From NCBI GenBank assembly GCA_041569895.1, contig JBFFXF010000046.1, positions 1-34,032 of the forward strand: a stretch of DNA of 34,032 nt. Direction: 5' to 3'. The notes under the pieces are model-generated. The model was not told the origin of the DNA. It did not search any database and was given only the letters and a program-made list of their open reading frames with translations. Shown in pieces: positions 1 to 7,848 of this stretch; the stretch's first letter is position 1; every line of letters begins with the position of its first letter. The stretch comes from JBFFXF01 sp041569895 (GTDB taxonomy: Bacteria; Planctomycetota; UBA8108; JACQVS01). A program made the translations under genes and the position numbers.

Positions 1-1
1 C

Positions 2-130
2 GCCGGGGGCCGGGCCCTCGAGGAGGGCATCCGCTCGCGCCTGCGCTTCACGGTCCACTGCGACACGCTCCAGCACCTGGTGGCATTCGCGAAGACGATC
101 CATCCGACGTCGCGGACCGGCTCGAGCTGA
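2..130 (+). CDS. C-terminal fragment of an unidentified protein
   Basis: An open frame enters from the left edge and ends at TGA 128-130, giving the last 42 residues of a protein (ending HPTSRTGSS). The sequence has ordinary protein composition, and the stop is followed 27 bases later by a strong hairpin. I do not recognise the family from this tail, so no function is given. It converges on the minus-strand Hcp-like gene. The alternative is a chance open frame, which is easy in DNA this GC-rich. Confidence 0.45.
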   Translation, partial: AGGRALEEGIRSRLRFTVHCDTLQHLVAFAKTIHPTSRTGSS

Positions 131-156
131 ACGCCCTGCGCAGTGGCCGGAATAAA

Positions 157-192
157 ACGGCGCGCGCCCCGGCTGTCCGGGACGCGCGCCGT
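157..192 (-). terminator. Rho-independent terminator, mainly for the Hcp-like gene
   Basis: Arms 157-166 and 183-192 are perfectly complementary over 10 bp, with a further CCCGG/CCGGG pairing inside the loop. Read on the minus strand, the stem is followed at once by TTTTATT, a U-tract, so it fits the end of the minus-strand gene that stops at 221. It may also act on the plus-strand gene ending at 130, where the following run is only moderately T-rich. Confidence 0.7.
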
Positions 193-220
193 GTGTTTCC
201 GGGAAGTGTGAGGCGGCCGA

Positions 221-775
221 TCAGGCTCTCGGCGTCTCCCAGTCGTCCTCGGCCGTGACGCCGCCGTCCTCGTAGGTCCACGTGATCTTCTGGTACGTGA
301 AGCTGACGTGCTCGCGGACCTCGTGCCGCATGTTCTCGGGATACTTGTTGTTGAGTTGCTCCTGTCGGATTCCGGCGATGGTGGCGTTGGTCAGCGTGAT
401 GGTGAAGTACTGCTCCTCCTTGCCGGTCCTCGACGGGCGGTAGAGGCGGAGCGTCACCTCCGGCAGGTTCTCGTTCATGACGAGAGCTTTCATCAGAAGC
501 GGCGACGACTTGTCGACCGGCTTGGTGACGACGATCGGCGTGTGCTGGCGCTTGCCGGTCGGCAGACCGCTGGCGGCGTCGCGGGGCGAGACCACCTCGT
601 GGCTCCAGCCGTATATCTCCATCGTCCCCTCGCGTCCGGCCTGGACGGCACTCCCCTCGATCTGGCCCTGCGTCTCTCCGACCACGGTGAGGTAGGCGTT
701 GAGCGCGGCGAACGAGGTGCCGGGGAGGAGGACGAGAGACGCACTGATGGTCAGGAAGAGCACGGCTCGCAACAT
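221..775 (-). CDS. Secreted Hcp-fold protein (type VI tube protein family)
   Basis: The 184-residue product starts with a Sec signal peptide (about residues 1-23, cleavage after TSFA). The rest reads as an Hcp/EvpC-family domain: an AYLTVVGETQG first strand, IYGWSHEV, then VTKPVDKSSPLLMKAL, LRLYRPSRTGKEEQYF and a final VSFTYQKITWTYEDGG strand. Hcp forms hexameric rings in type VI secretion tubes and is normally cytosolic without a signal peptide, so an exported form is odd. No sheath, baseplate or VgrG gene is in the window. The start has an AAAGGAG ribosome site. It lies 43 bases after the Hcp-dockerin gene and probably shares its transcript; a terminator follows. The fold assignment is fairly sure; the role outside the cytoplasm is unknown. 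Confidence 0.75.
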   Translation of the reverse strand: MLRAVLFLTISASLVLLPGTSFAALNAYLTVVGETQGQIEGSAVQAGREGTMEIYGWSHEVVSPRDAASGLPTGKRQHTPIVVTKPVDKSSPLLMKALVMNENLPEVTLRLYRPSRTGKEEQYFTITLTNATIAGIRQEQLNNKYPENMRHEVREHVSFTYQKITWTYEDGGVTAEDDWETPRA

Positions 776-818
776 GGTGTCGATCTCCTTTCGCTCTGAA
801 TCACGAAATCACGGTCGA

Positions 819-1610
819 TCACGCCCCGCACGCGGCGGCCTCGCAGGACAGTCCCGGCGCGGCCTCTCCACAGTTCGGAAACGGTAGCGGGATCGGCGGT
901 CCGTTCTTGAACAGGTAGTTGAGCACGTGGATGGCGTCGGTGACGTCGACCTGGACGTCGTCGTTGACGTCGGCCGCCGCCGGGCAGGATATTCGCAGGC
1001 CGCGGAACAGATGCAGCAGCAGGCGAATCCCGTCGGAGACATCGAGCTGCAGATCGTCGTTGAGGTCGCCGCGCACGAAGCGCACGCGCTCGACCCGGAC
1101 CTCGCTCTCGAGCTCGACCGAGTCGTAGACGAGCTCGACGACCTCGTACGGCTCGACCTGCGCGTTGTCGGGATTCGTGGTGTCCGGGTGGACGCTCCGG
1201 ATCGAGGCGATGGCGGCGTTCTCGACCGTGATCCGGAAGAAGACCTCGTTGCGCCCGTCGCGCGACGGTCTGAAGAAATGGAAGACGACGCGTTCGAGGA
1301 GACCGTCGGTCGAGTGGACGTCGTGGAGCAGCGTCGACGGCTCGCCGATCGGAATGGTCACCGAGAGGTGCTCGGCGCGGGCGCTGCCGGCCAGCTGGCC
1401 GGTGCCCCCGTGGAGCGGCACGCTCCAGGCGTGGACCATCGCGGCGCCGGGCACGGCGCCCTCGATGCCGTGGACGGCGGTCGCGCCGGAGATCTGGCCG
1501 GATTCGGCGAAGAACTCGACCGCGATGTCCGACGCCGCCTCGACGCGCGCGGCCAGGGCGAACATGACCAGAAGCAGAATCGGGAGAGATCGACGGAGCG
1601 TGTCTTTCAT
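819..1610 (-). CDS. Secreted Hcp-fold domain fused to a dockerin pair
   Basis: A 263-residue protein. Residues 1-25 are a signal peptide (MKDTLRRSLPILLLVMF...). Residues 28-175 match the Hcp family pattern, sharing FRPSRDGRNEVFFRITV with the equivalent stretch of the next gene. Residues 179-247 hold two EF-hand-like dockerin repeats (RGDLNDDLQLDVSDGI and ADVNDDVQVDVTDAI), followed by a Cys-rich tail. I start at ATG 1610, because upstream in-frame codons encode Arg/Pro-rich sequence before the signal peptide. In cellulosomes dockerins bind cohesins and calcium; in planctomycetes such pairs are common on exported proteins and their partner is usually unknown. An Hcp fold joined to a dockerin suggests cell-surface display of an Hcp-like ring or adaptor. 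That role is inference. Confidence 0.72.
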   Translation of the reverse strand: MKDTLRRSLPILLLVMFALAARVEAASDIAVEFFAESGQISGATAVHGIEGAVPGAAMVHAWSVPLHGGTGQLAGSARAEHLSVTIPIGEPSTLLHDVHSTDGLLERVVFHFFRPSRDGRNEVFFRITVENAAIASIRSVHPDTTNPDNAQVEPYEVVELVYDSVELESEVRVERVRFVRGDLNDDLQLDVSDGIRLLLHLFRGLRISCPAAADVNDDVQVDVTDAIHVLNYLFKNGPPIPLPFPNCGEAAPGLSCEAAACGA

Positions 1611-1634
1611 GGTCCACCTGCGTTCCGGAGGCTC

Positions 1635-1670
1635 GAGCGACCGACCGGACGGCGCCGGTCGTGGTCGCTC
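1635..1670 (-). other. Large hairpin just upstream of the Hcp-dockerin gene
   Basis: Bases 1635-1642 pair with 1663-1670 (8 bp) and 1643-1648 pair with 1655-1660 (6 bp), with a 2-base bulge and a 6-base loop. It lies 25-60 bases before the ATG at 1610 and about 90 bases after the HEAT gene's stop. No U-tract follows on the minus strand, so it may be a leader or processing structure rather than a terminator. A second, smaller hairpin (7-bp arms) lies at 1718-1740 in the same gap. Confidence 0.4.
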
Positions 1671-1759
1671 CATCGATGGACGGGGGGACTGGAGGCGGGA
1701 CCGGGTCAGCTTTTCCGCCGGAAGCTCCGGGATCTTCCGGGGGGCCGGGCGCTCGCCCC

Positions 1760-3709
1760 TTACCTCTCGAGCTCGCGCAGGGCCTTCTCGAGGCGGCTCC
1801 GCACATCGGGGTGCGTCTCGCGCGCGAGCAGGCGCTCGACGGCGGGAATCAGCGCGTGCGCTCGCTGGCGACCGAGAATCTCCGCCGCCTGGGCGCGGAG
1901 GTCCGGCGACGGGTCGCTCGAGGCCACCTCGATGAAGAGGTCTCGCAGCGATCCGGCGCTCCGGCCCTCTCTCGCCGAGGCCTCGAGCCCCCAGAGCACG
2001 CGGTGGCGGAACTCCACCTCGGGCGCGGTGCGGAGCACGTCGCCGGCTGCGCGGACACCGTCCTCGCCGAGACGGCCGAGCATGTGCGCGAGCGACCAGC
2101 GCGCGTCGCCATCGGTCTCCGTGCGCAACCGGCTGGCGATCGCCGACGCGGCGCCGGGCGTCCCCTGTCGCCGGAGGATGTCGGCGAACGCGATGCGCTC
2201 GACCGGCGTCGCGGCGCTGTCGAGCAGCGACGCGGCGCGATCGCGGAGGGCGTCCGGGTGGAGGCGGTTCATCGCCCTGGCGATCTCAAGACCGACCTCC
2301 GCCTCGCGCTCGCTCGCCAGCATCGACATCAGCCGATCGAGGGGCAGGTTGGAGCGACTGCCCTCCTGGAGGGCGTGCGCCAGCGCCCGTCGCGTGTACG
2401 GGCTCTCGGAGCGTTCGAGCATGCCGAGGAGGTCCTCGACCGCTCTCGCATCGCCGTTCCGGAGCGCGCCCCGCGCGAGCGATTCGATGACCTCCATCGA
2501 CGCGCGATCGCCGCCTCCCTCGCGCGTCATCTCCCGCATCATGTCGAGCATCAGCGGCACCGCCTCGCCGCCGTGGTAGTGCTCGAGCGCGCGCGCGAGC
2601 GTTCGACGATCGAGGTCGTACTGCGGATCGCGCGCGAGCTCCATCAGCGTGTCGAGCCCCACGCGACCGCCCGCCCTCGCCAGCGCGTGCGCGAGCGGCT
2701 CCTGCGCGTCGCGGTTCCCGGAGACCTCGAGCAGGGCGTCCCGGAGCAGGGACGTGCCGAGGTCGTGCGACGTGTGCTCGATCGCCCGGGCCACCATCTC
2801 TCTCGAGACGCCCTCGGGAGTGTCGCGCAGGAGATCGAGAAGCAAATCGGGGTTGCCGGCGCGCGCCGCGATGCGCCCGACGGCGCCGATGATCTCGACA
2901 CGATCCCGCCGACCGAGGTCGCCGGAGAGCATCTCGAGGAGCCGATCACCGTCTTCCGGTCGACCGAGATCGCCGATGGCCGAGAAGACTGCCTCACGAC
3001 TGACGCCGGCGCGCTCGTCGAGGAGGCCGAGAAGCACCTCCGCCCCGCGTTCCCTGAACGCGTGGCCGAGAGCGCGAGCGGCCTCGTGCTGGAGCTCACG
3101 CGGCGCGCCGCTCTCGAGAAACGCGGCGAGCACCGGCTCGACGTCACCGGCGTTCTCCGGTGCCACGCGTCCGAGCCCGTGGATCGCCCGGCGGCGCGCC
3201 TCCATCGTCTGCTCCGGGTCCTCGACGAACGCCATCACCAGTCGCGCGCCCTCTGCACCGGCGACGGCGACGAGAGCCCGGGCGAGCTCGCCGGTGCCGT
3301 GCGGGTCGAGGTCGCCGAGGAACGCCGCGAGCTCGGCGAGCTGATCCGCGTCGAGCCGCTCGCCTCGCGCCCGCGCGAGCGCACGCAGCGACTCGTGAAC
3401 GGCGCGCGGGTCACCGGACGCGATGGCGTCCCTGACGGTCGCGAGGGCCTCGGCGGGGGTGACCGGCGGACGTCTCTCCTCGTCCCGCTCGCGGTCGTCT
3501 CCCGGGGCGTCACGGTCCTCCGCGACGTCGTCGACCCGTTGTCCTGGCGCCAGCGGCTCGCCGCGCACGGTCGAATCGCGAGACTCGGCCGGCGCGCCAT
3601 CCTCGATCGGCCGCGACTCGGTGCGCGAGGTCGTACCCCGCACCATGAACCCGGCGACGAAGCCGCCGGCGAAGAGGATGGAGCCCGCGAGCAGGTAGGC
3701 GCCTTTCAT
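1760..3709 (-). CDS. Membrane-anchored HEAT-repeat protein
   Basis: A 649-residue protein. I place the start at ATG 3709 because residues 2-22 then form one hydrophobic anchor (AYLLAGSILFAGGFVAGFMV). A charged, low-complexity linker to about residue 75 follows, and then many alpha-helical repeats of 30-40 residues. The repeats carry recurring signatures such as RRRAIHGLGRVAPENAG, HEAARALGHAF and RAQAAEILGRQ, typical of HEAT or PBS-lyase-like armadillo repeats. These form scaffolds for protein contact; no catalytic motif is visible. The domain probably faces the periplasm. No partner is evident; the next gene downstream is the Hcp-dockerin gene, 149 bases away with hairpins in between. Family is confident, function is not. 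Confidence 0.7.
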   Translation of the reverse strand: MKGAYLLAGSILFAGGFVAGFMVRGTTSRTESRPIEDGAPAESRDSTVRGEPLAPGQRVDDVAEDRDAPGDDRERDEERRPPVTPAEALATVRDAIASGDPRAVHESLRALARARGERLDADQLAELAAFLGDLDPHGTGELARALVAVAGAEGARLVMAFVEDPEQTMEARRRAIHGLGRVAPENAGDVEPVLAAFLESGAPRELQHEAARALGHAFRERGAEVLLGLLDERAGVSREAVFSAIGDLGRPEDGDRLLEMLSGDLGRRDRVEIIGAVGRIAARAGNPDLLLDLLRDTPEGVSREMVARAIEHTSHDLGTSLLRDALLEVSGNRDAQEPLAHALARAGGRVGLDTLMELARDPQYDLDRRTLARALEHYHGGEAVPLMLDMMREMTREGGGDRASMEVIESLARGALRNGDARAVEDLLGMLERSESPYTRRALAHALQEGSRSNLPLDRLMSMLASEREAEVGLEIARAMNRLHPDALRDRAASLLDSAATPVERIAFADILRRQGTPGAASAIASRLRTETDGDARWSLAHMLGRLGEDGVRAAGDVLRTAPEVEFRHRVLWGLEASAREGRSAGSLRDLFIEVASSDPSPDLRAQAAEILGRQRAHALIPAVERLLARETHPDVRSRLEKALRELER

Positions 3710-3815
3710 GAAGCCCCCGAATCGATAATCACCGGTCACCGCGGAGCGCCGTGTTCCGCGGCACCCCCAGACTACCCCGAAACGGGCGCTGGCGTCCATG
3801 GCGACCTCAGGTCCG

Positions 3816-4466
3816 TCACGCCGCGAGGCCGGTCGGAACGACATAGAGAACGACCGCCACGTAATGGCAGGCGCTTCCGCCCAGAACGAAGAGGTGCCAC
3901 GCCGCGTGCCTGTACGGAAGACGATCGCGGAGGTAGAAGCGCACGCCGACAGTGTACAGGACCCCTCCGACGAGCAGCCAGACGAGGCAGCCAGTCGGGA
4001 ACCGCTCGAGCATCGGCTTGATCGCGACGAGGGCGAGCCAGCCGCAGAGCACGTACGCCACCGTCGAGATGACCTCGAACTTGCCGGTGTGGAAGATCTT
4101 GAAGAAGACGCCGAGAAGAGCAAATCCCCACACCAGGCCGAACAGTGTCCAGCCCCACCCGCCGCCGAGAGCGACAAGGGTGAACGGGGTGTACGTCCCG
4201 GCGATGAGGAGATAGATGCACACGTGATCGAGCACTCGCAGCAATCGCCTCAGTCGCGGTCGTCGAGTTGCGTGATAGAGCGTGGATGCTCCATAGACGA
4301 CGACCAGCGATGCGCCATACACGGCGCAGCTGACGACGTGCCACGCGGTGCCGAAGCGGCCAGCGAGGACCACGAGCAGGGTGACTCCAATGACGCTCAG
4401 GACCAGGCCCAGCAAGTGGGTCAGGCAGTTGATGAGCTCCTCGGGGGAAAGCCGAGCGTTCGACAT
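3816..4466 (-). CDS. Hemolysin III / TrhA (PAQR-like) family membrane protein
   Basis: 216 residues with about seven hydrophobic segments. The family hallmarks are present: an N-terminal LSPEELINCLTHLLGLVLS, the STLYHA motif after the second segment, LDHVCIYLLIAGTYTPF, and a last-segment HAAWHLFVLGGSACHY. The histidines in STLYHA and the final HxxxH positions match the metal site of PAQR receptors and of YqfA/TrhA relatives. In bacteria these proteins are linked to membrane-lipid homeostasis; the haemolysin name comes from one Bacillus cereus protein. ATG 4466 gives the usual family length. It sits 39 bases after the lyase/BNR gene's stop, on the same strand. Confidence 0.88.
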   Translation of the reverse strand: MSNARLSPEELINCLTHLLGLVLSVIGVTLLVVLAGRFGTAWHVVSCAVYGASLVVVYGASTLYHATRRPRLRRLLRVLDHVCIYLLIAGTYTPFTLVALGGGWGWTLFGLVWGFALLGVFFKIFHTGKFEVISTVAYVLCGWLALVAIKPMLERFPTGCLVWLLVGGVLYTVGVRFYLRDRLPYRHAAWHLFVLGGSACHYVAVVLYVVPTGLAA

Positions 4467-4505
4467 GGCCTCACCCTGCCATCGAGCAGTCCCTGCGTGG
4501 CCGGG

Positions 4506-7500
4506 TCACCGACGTTCCGCGAGCACCCCGACTACCTGGAGATCCCAGCTCGCGTACGACTCGTAGCGCCCCCGGAGCCACAGCAGCGCGCCGTACCGGC
4601 CGTCCGACGCCGGAACGATCGGCCTCAGGTTGTCGACGCGCGACTCGCGGGTCACCGGAGCCAACGACCAGGTCCGGCCGCGATCGGCGGTGACGCCCCG
4701 CCAGATCTCGTGGCGATCTCCGGCAGTCGCGGCGCCCGTACGCGGGTCGACGTTGGTGGAGAAGTAGACGACAGCGACGTCGTCCGGGTCGATGCAGATG
4801 TTTCCCGTGTAGTCGTCCTCTCCCGGATACAGCCGGCTTCCGCCGCGGGCGACCTCGCTGTCGAGCCAGCGCTGGCCGTCCCACCGAGCGTACCTGTAAC
4901 GGTGGTCCCGTCCCGCGTCGGGATGTCCGGGACGGAGCCCCCCGGAGTCCCTCTGGACCGAGTAGACGAGGGTCGGGTGCCCGCTCTCGTCGAGGTGAAG
5001 ATCGCTCGTCCACGCGACGTTGTCGGCGTCGCCGCGGAAGACGCGCGTCGCCATCTCCGGCGTCATCGGGCCGTCGCGCACCGCTCCGGCGTGGGCGCCG
5101 TCGCTCCGGTAGAACGCGCCGTCACGGTAGAACGCGTGGTAGACGCTGTTGTCGTGGTCGCGAGGGTGCCCCTCGGTGAATGCGAAATGGATCTCATCGC
5201 GTCCGTCGGACGTGTACTTGACGTAGGGTCGGTGCCGCCGGGGCGCCGGAAAATCGATCCAGATGCCGCGCGCCCTCCATGTGTCTCCACCGTCGTCCGA
5301 CGTCATCCAGGAGGGTTTGAACGAGTCGTCATGGCCCCTGAAGAAGTTGTAGAGGCGCCCTCGCCCATCGTTCTCGGAGGCCAGGAGGATGGGGTTGGAG
5401 TACGTGACGCGCGACGGCTCGCTCGGCACGAAGACTCTTTCCTCTCCCCAGCACACCCCGCCCGGCTCGCCCAGGCGGTGGCGGACGGCGTTGTCGTTCC
5501 CGTGCTTGGTGTATAAAGCGAGGAGTCTGCCGTCCTCACGGACGAGGAACGCGGGAGACGCGTGGTCGTCCCGCTGCAATCGATGGTGAAGGACCTCGCG
5601 CGTCGTCGTTCCCTTCCGGACGTCGTGAGTGACCACCTCCACGTTGCCGCGACGCCGGGGATCGTGGCGACCATCGGCAACCGTTCCGATGATCAACTTG
5701 CCGTCGTGCATCACGGCGCGCTCGTCCTGAAACCAGCACCACGCACCGTCGTCGCTGAACACCAGGGGGCCGTCGGGCCCGACCTGCGGCCGAGAGCCGT
5801 TCGCCTGCGATCCCCGCTCCGGTCGCGCCGATCTGAACAGCGCGCGCGCAGCGTCGAGCGCACGGGCGTCCGGCGCCCGGTCGATGTCCTTGCCCTGAGG
5901 GACGAGGGCGACGGCGATCTCGACATCGCTTGCCCCGTCGAGCCTGACGGCGAGAGTCGTCACGCCGTCGCCCACGGTCTGACCCTCACGGCCCGGTGAG
6001 CCGGGGAGCGGCCCGGCAGCGCGGGTCATGAAGCTCGCCGAGTCGGGTGCGAGGAGCGTCGCTTGCAGGCGCGCTCGACCGAGCGAGAGCGTCGCCTCCC
6101 GGCCGCCGGCGGTCGTCTCGATTCGGGCCATCGTGTGCATCAGCCACCAGACGGTGGACGGCCGGCGACACACGATGCGGTCGTCCACGAGAACCCAGGA
6201 ACGGTCGACCAGGGCGATGCCCCGGCGGACGTACGTGGCGACAGTGGCGTAGGCGGCGGTGAGATCCGCGACGGCGAGAGCGTGATCGGGCCGCGGCTCG
6301 AACCGCACGATGTGCGTCTCCGCCCGGGGATCCTGGTCGGGCCGCTCGCCGGGGTCGATGACGATGGCGTTGTGCGCCTCCGCGCGCATGCGAAAGTACG
6401 TCCACCGGCGTCCCTCCGGGCGCGAGTCGAAGTATCCGGGGAGGTTGTAGTCGTCGGGTCCGGGGTCGATCGCCCAGCGCTGTCCGAGAGCCTCGAGGAC
6501 GAAGCTTCCGAGGTCGAGGTTGCTGTGGTTGACGGCGTTGCTCCCGGCCTTGAAGCCGACGAAGACGGCGCGTGGATCGTCCCAGGCGCTGCGCAAGGTC
6601 GCGACCTCGACCCCACGGAACCGCCGGTCAAGCGGCAAGGACGGCACCACGGAATCGGCGACGGCTGGATCGTGCCAGAGGAGATCGAACGCGTTCGGCT
6701 CCGCGTGGTGTCGCTGGTAGGCCACGTACTCCGGGCGACCGAAGCGGCCCGCGAGCCAGAGCGCCTCCTCCGCGCGAATGGTGCCCGGTCGACAGTCGGC
6801 GAAGTTGAACGAGCGCCCTGACGGAGCAGTGAGGTAGATCGGGAAAAGACCGGTATCGGCAAACCCGCGGCTCTCGGCGATCCCGAAATCGGTGCCGAGC
6901 GCCGTCTCGAGAGCGGCGATCAGATAGACCGTGTAACGCGTCGCGTAGTGCCAGTAGCCAGGCCCCTCGGGGCATGCGCCGTCCGGTGCGTACTCCCCCA
7001 TCGCCCGGGGGAGCGAGCGGAGCGCGGCGTGGAGCACCGCGCCCGCGAGGTCGGGATCCTCATCACCGACGGCGAGGGCGCCGATGCCGATGCCGCCATT
7101 ACAGACCTGGTTCCAGTTGTGGCGCGCCTTCACCCACCAGCCGTATCGTTCCCTGCCATCGTAGCAACGGCGTGCGGGCTCGAGCCCCTTGCCGACCAGC
7201 GCCTCACGGATCAGGTGGCGCTGCTCCGGCGACCAGTCGTCATGCAGCCAGTCGTACCCGACGGCGAAGGCATGGGTCATCTCGGCGGTGTCGAGGAAGT
7301 GACTCGGGTTCCAGTCGGGAAACTTCGCCGCGGCCTCGAGCTCTCGCCAGGCGCGTCGCACGAAACGCTCGTCGGGATCGATGCGGTGGACGAGAGCGAG
7401 CGTCAGCACCCGGTCGAGCACGCGTCGGCTGACGCTGAGCAGACGCTTGCCGTCCGGGATGTGGTAACGGCTCACAGGGTCGTCCAAAAGTGCCAGCGCC

Positions 7501-7724
7501 CGGCGGCGGAGAACCTCGAACCAGCGACGCGCGAGCGGATCGGATCGCGTCTTCGCCCTGACCTCTTCGAAGCGCTCCGCCGTCGCATAAAGACGCGGAT
7601 GGTCGGGCTCGAGCGACGCGAGTATGGCGTCGGCGGGCGGAATGTCGAGGGCTTGCGGGCCCTCGTTCCCGGAGGCGACGGCGCAGAGCACGATCACGAT
7701 TCCGAGGTCGCAAGCTCGTTTCAT
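4506..7724 (-). CDS. Secreted heparinase II/III-type lyase fused to a BNR_4 propeller
   Basis: A 1072-residue exported protein; ATG 7724 precedes a short signal peptide. Residues about 40-340 resemble the alpha/alpha-toroid of polysaccharide lyases, with the NWNQVCNGGIGIGAL segment carrying the conserved Asn. Residues about 380-640 contain the heparinase II/III beta-sandwich signature (VNHSNLDLGSFVLEALG, then WAIDPGPDDYNLPGY). From about residue 655 the protein becomes a BNR_4 beta-propeller (WCWFQDERAV, KLIIGTVADG, SDDGGDTW, YTGNICIDPDDVAVVYFS). BNR_4 proteins include ulvan and other uronate-polysaccharide lyases as well as sialidase-like folds. The two domains usually occur as separate proteins. 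Likely role: degradation of an acidic, uronate-containing polysaccharide outside the cell or in the periplasm; the substrate cannot be read from the sequence. A sigma-54-like box lies about 95 bases upstream. Confidence 0.78.
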   Translation of the reverse strand: MKRACDLGIVIVLCAVASGNEGPQALDIPPADAILASLEPDHPRLYATAERFEEVRAKTRSDPLARRWFEVLRRRALALLDDPVSRYHIPDGKRLLSVSRRVLDRVLTLALVHRIDPDERFVRRAWRELEAAAKFPDWNPSHFLDTAEMTHAFAVGYDWLHDDWSPEQRHLIREALVGKGLEPARRCYDGRERYGWWVKARHNWNQVCNGGIGIGALAVGDEDPDLAGAVLHAALRSLPRAMGEYAPDGACPEGPGYWHYATRYTVYLIAALETALGTDFGIAESRGFADTGLFPIYLTAPSGRSFNFADCRPGTIRAEEALWLAGRFGRPEYVAYQRHHAEPNAFDLLWHDPAVADSVVPSLPLDRRFRGVEVATLRSAWDDPRAVFVGFKAGSNAVNHSNLDLGSFVLEALGQRWAIDPGPDDYNLPGYFDSRPEGRRWTYFRMRAEAHNAIVIDPGERPDQDPRAETHIVRFEPRPDHALAVADLTAAYATVATYVRRGIALVDRSWVLVDDRIVCRRPSTVWWLMHTMARIETTAGGREATLSLGRARLQATLLAPDSASFMTRAAGPLPGSPGREGQTVGDGVTTLAVRLDGASDVEIAVALVPQGKDIDRAPDARALDAARALFRSARPERGSQANGSRPQVGPDGPLVFSDDGAWCWFQDERAVMHDGKLIIGTVADGRHDPRRRGNVEVVTHDVRKGTTTREVLHHRLQRDDHASPAFLVREDGRLLALYTKHGNDNAVRHRLGEPGGVCWGEERVFVPSEPSRVTYSNPILLASENDGRGRLYNFFRGHDDSFKPSWMTSDDGGDTWRARGIWIDFPAPRRHRPYVKYTSDGRDEIHFAFTEGHPRDHDNSVYHAFYRDGAFYRSDGAHAGAVRDGPMTPEMATRVFRGDADNVAWTSDLHLDESGHPTLVYSVQRDSGGLRPGHPDAGRDHRYRYARWDGQRWLDSEVARGGSRLYPGEDDYTGNICIDPDDVAVVYFSTNVDPRTGAATAGDRHEIWRGVTADRGRTWSLAPVTRESRVDNLRPIVPASDGRYGALLWLRGRYESYASWDLQVVGVLAERR

Positions 7725-7816
7725 CCTCGATCCCCCGGAGAGATTTCGCGCAGGGGCGCGGCATCTTTCCCGCCGCGCCGCCCGGACGGTTCGTTTACCC
7801 GACGCCAGGGGAACGC

Positions 7817-7832
7817 AGCACACGCCGTGCCT
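7817..7832 (-). promoter_or_regulatory. Possible sigma-54 (-24/-12) promoter for the lyase/BNR gene
   Basis: The minus strand reads AGGCACGGCGTGTGCT, which agrees with TGGCACG-N4-TTGCW at 10 of the 12 defined positions and keeps the invariant GG-N10-GC. It lies in the 124-base gap between the phrB stop and the lyase start. No activator site was identified; one would fall inside phrB. Chance matches are possible in GC-rich DNA. Confidence 0.35.
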
Positions 7833-7848
7833 ATCCCCGCTCGAATCG

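Noticed and set aside
221..1610. Reading the Hcp genes as part of a type VI secretion locus
   Set aside because: No sheath, ClpV, baseplate or VgrG gene in the window, and both proteins have signal peptides.
1661..4021. Long plus-strand open frame opposite the HEAT-repeat gene
   Set aside because: Its translation is Arg/Glu-rich with no family pattern, while the minus strand gives a signal anchor and repeats. GC-rich DNA keeps antisense frames open.
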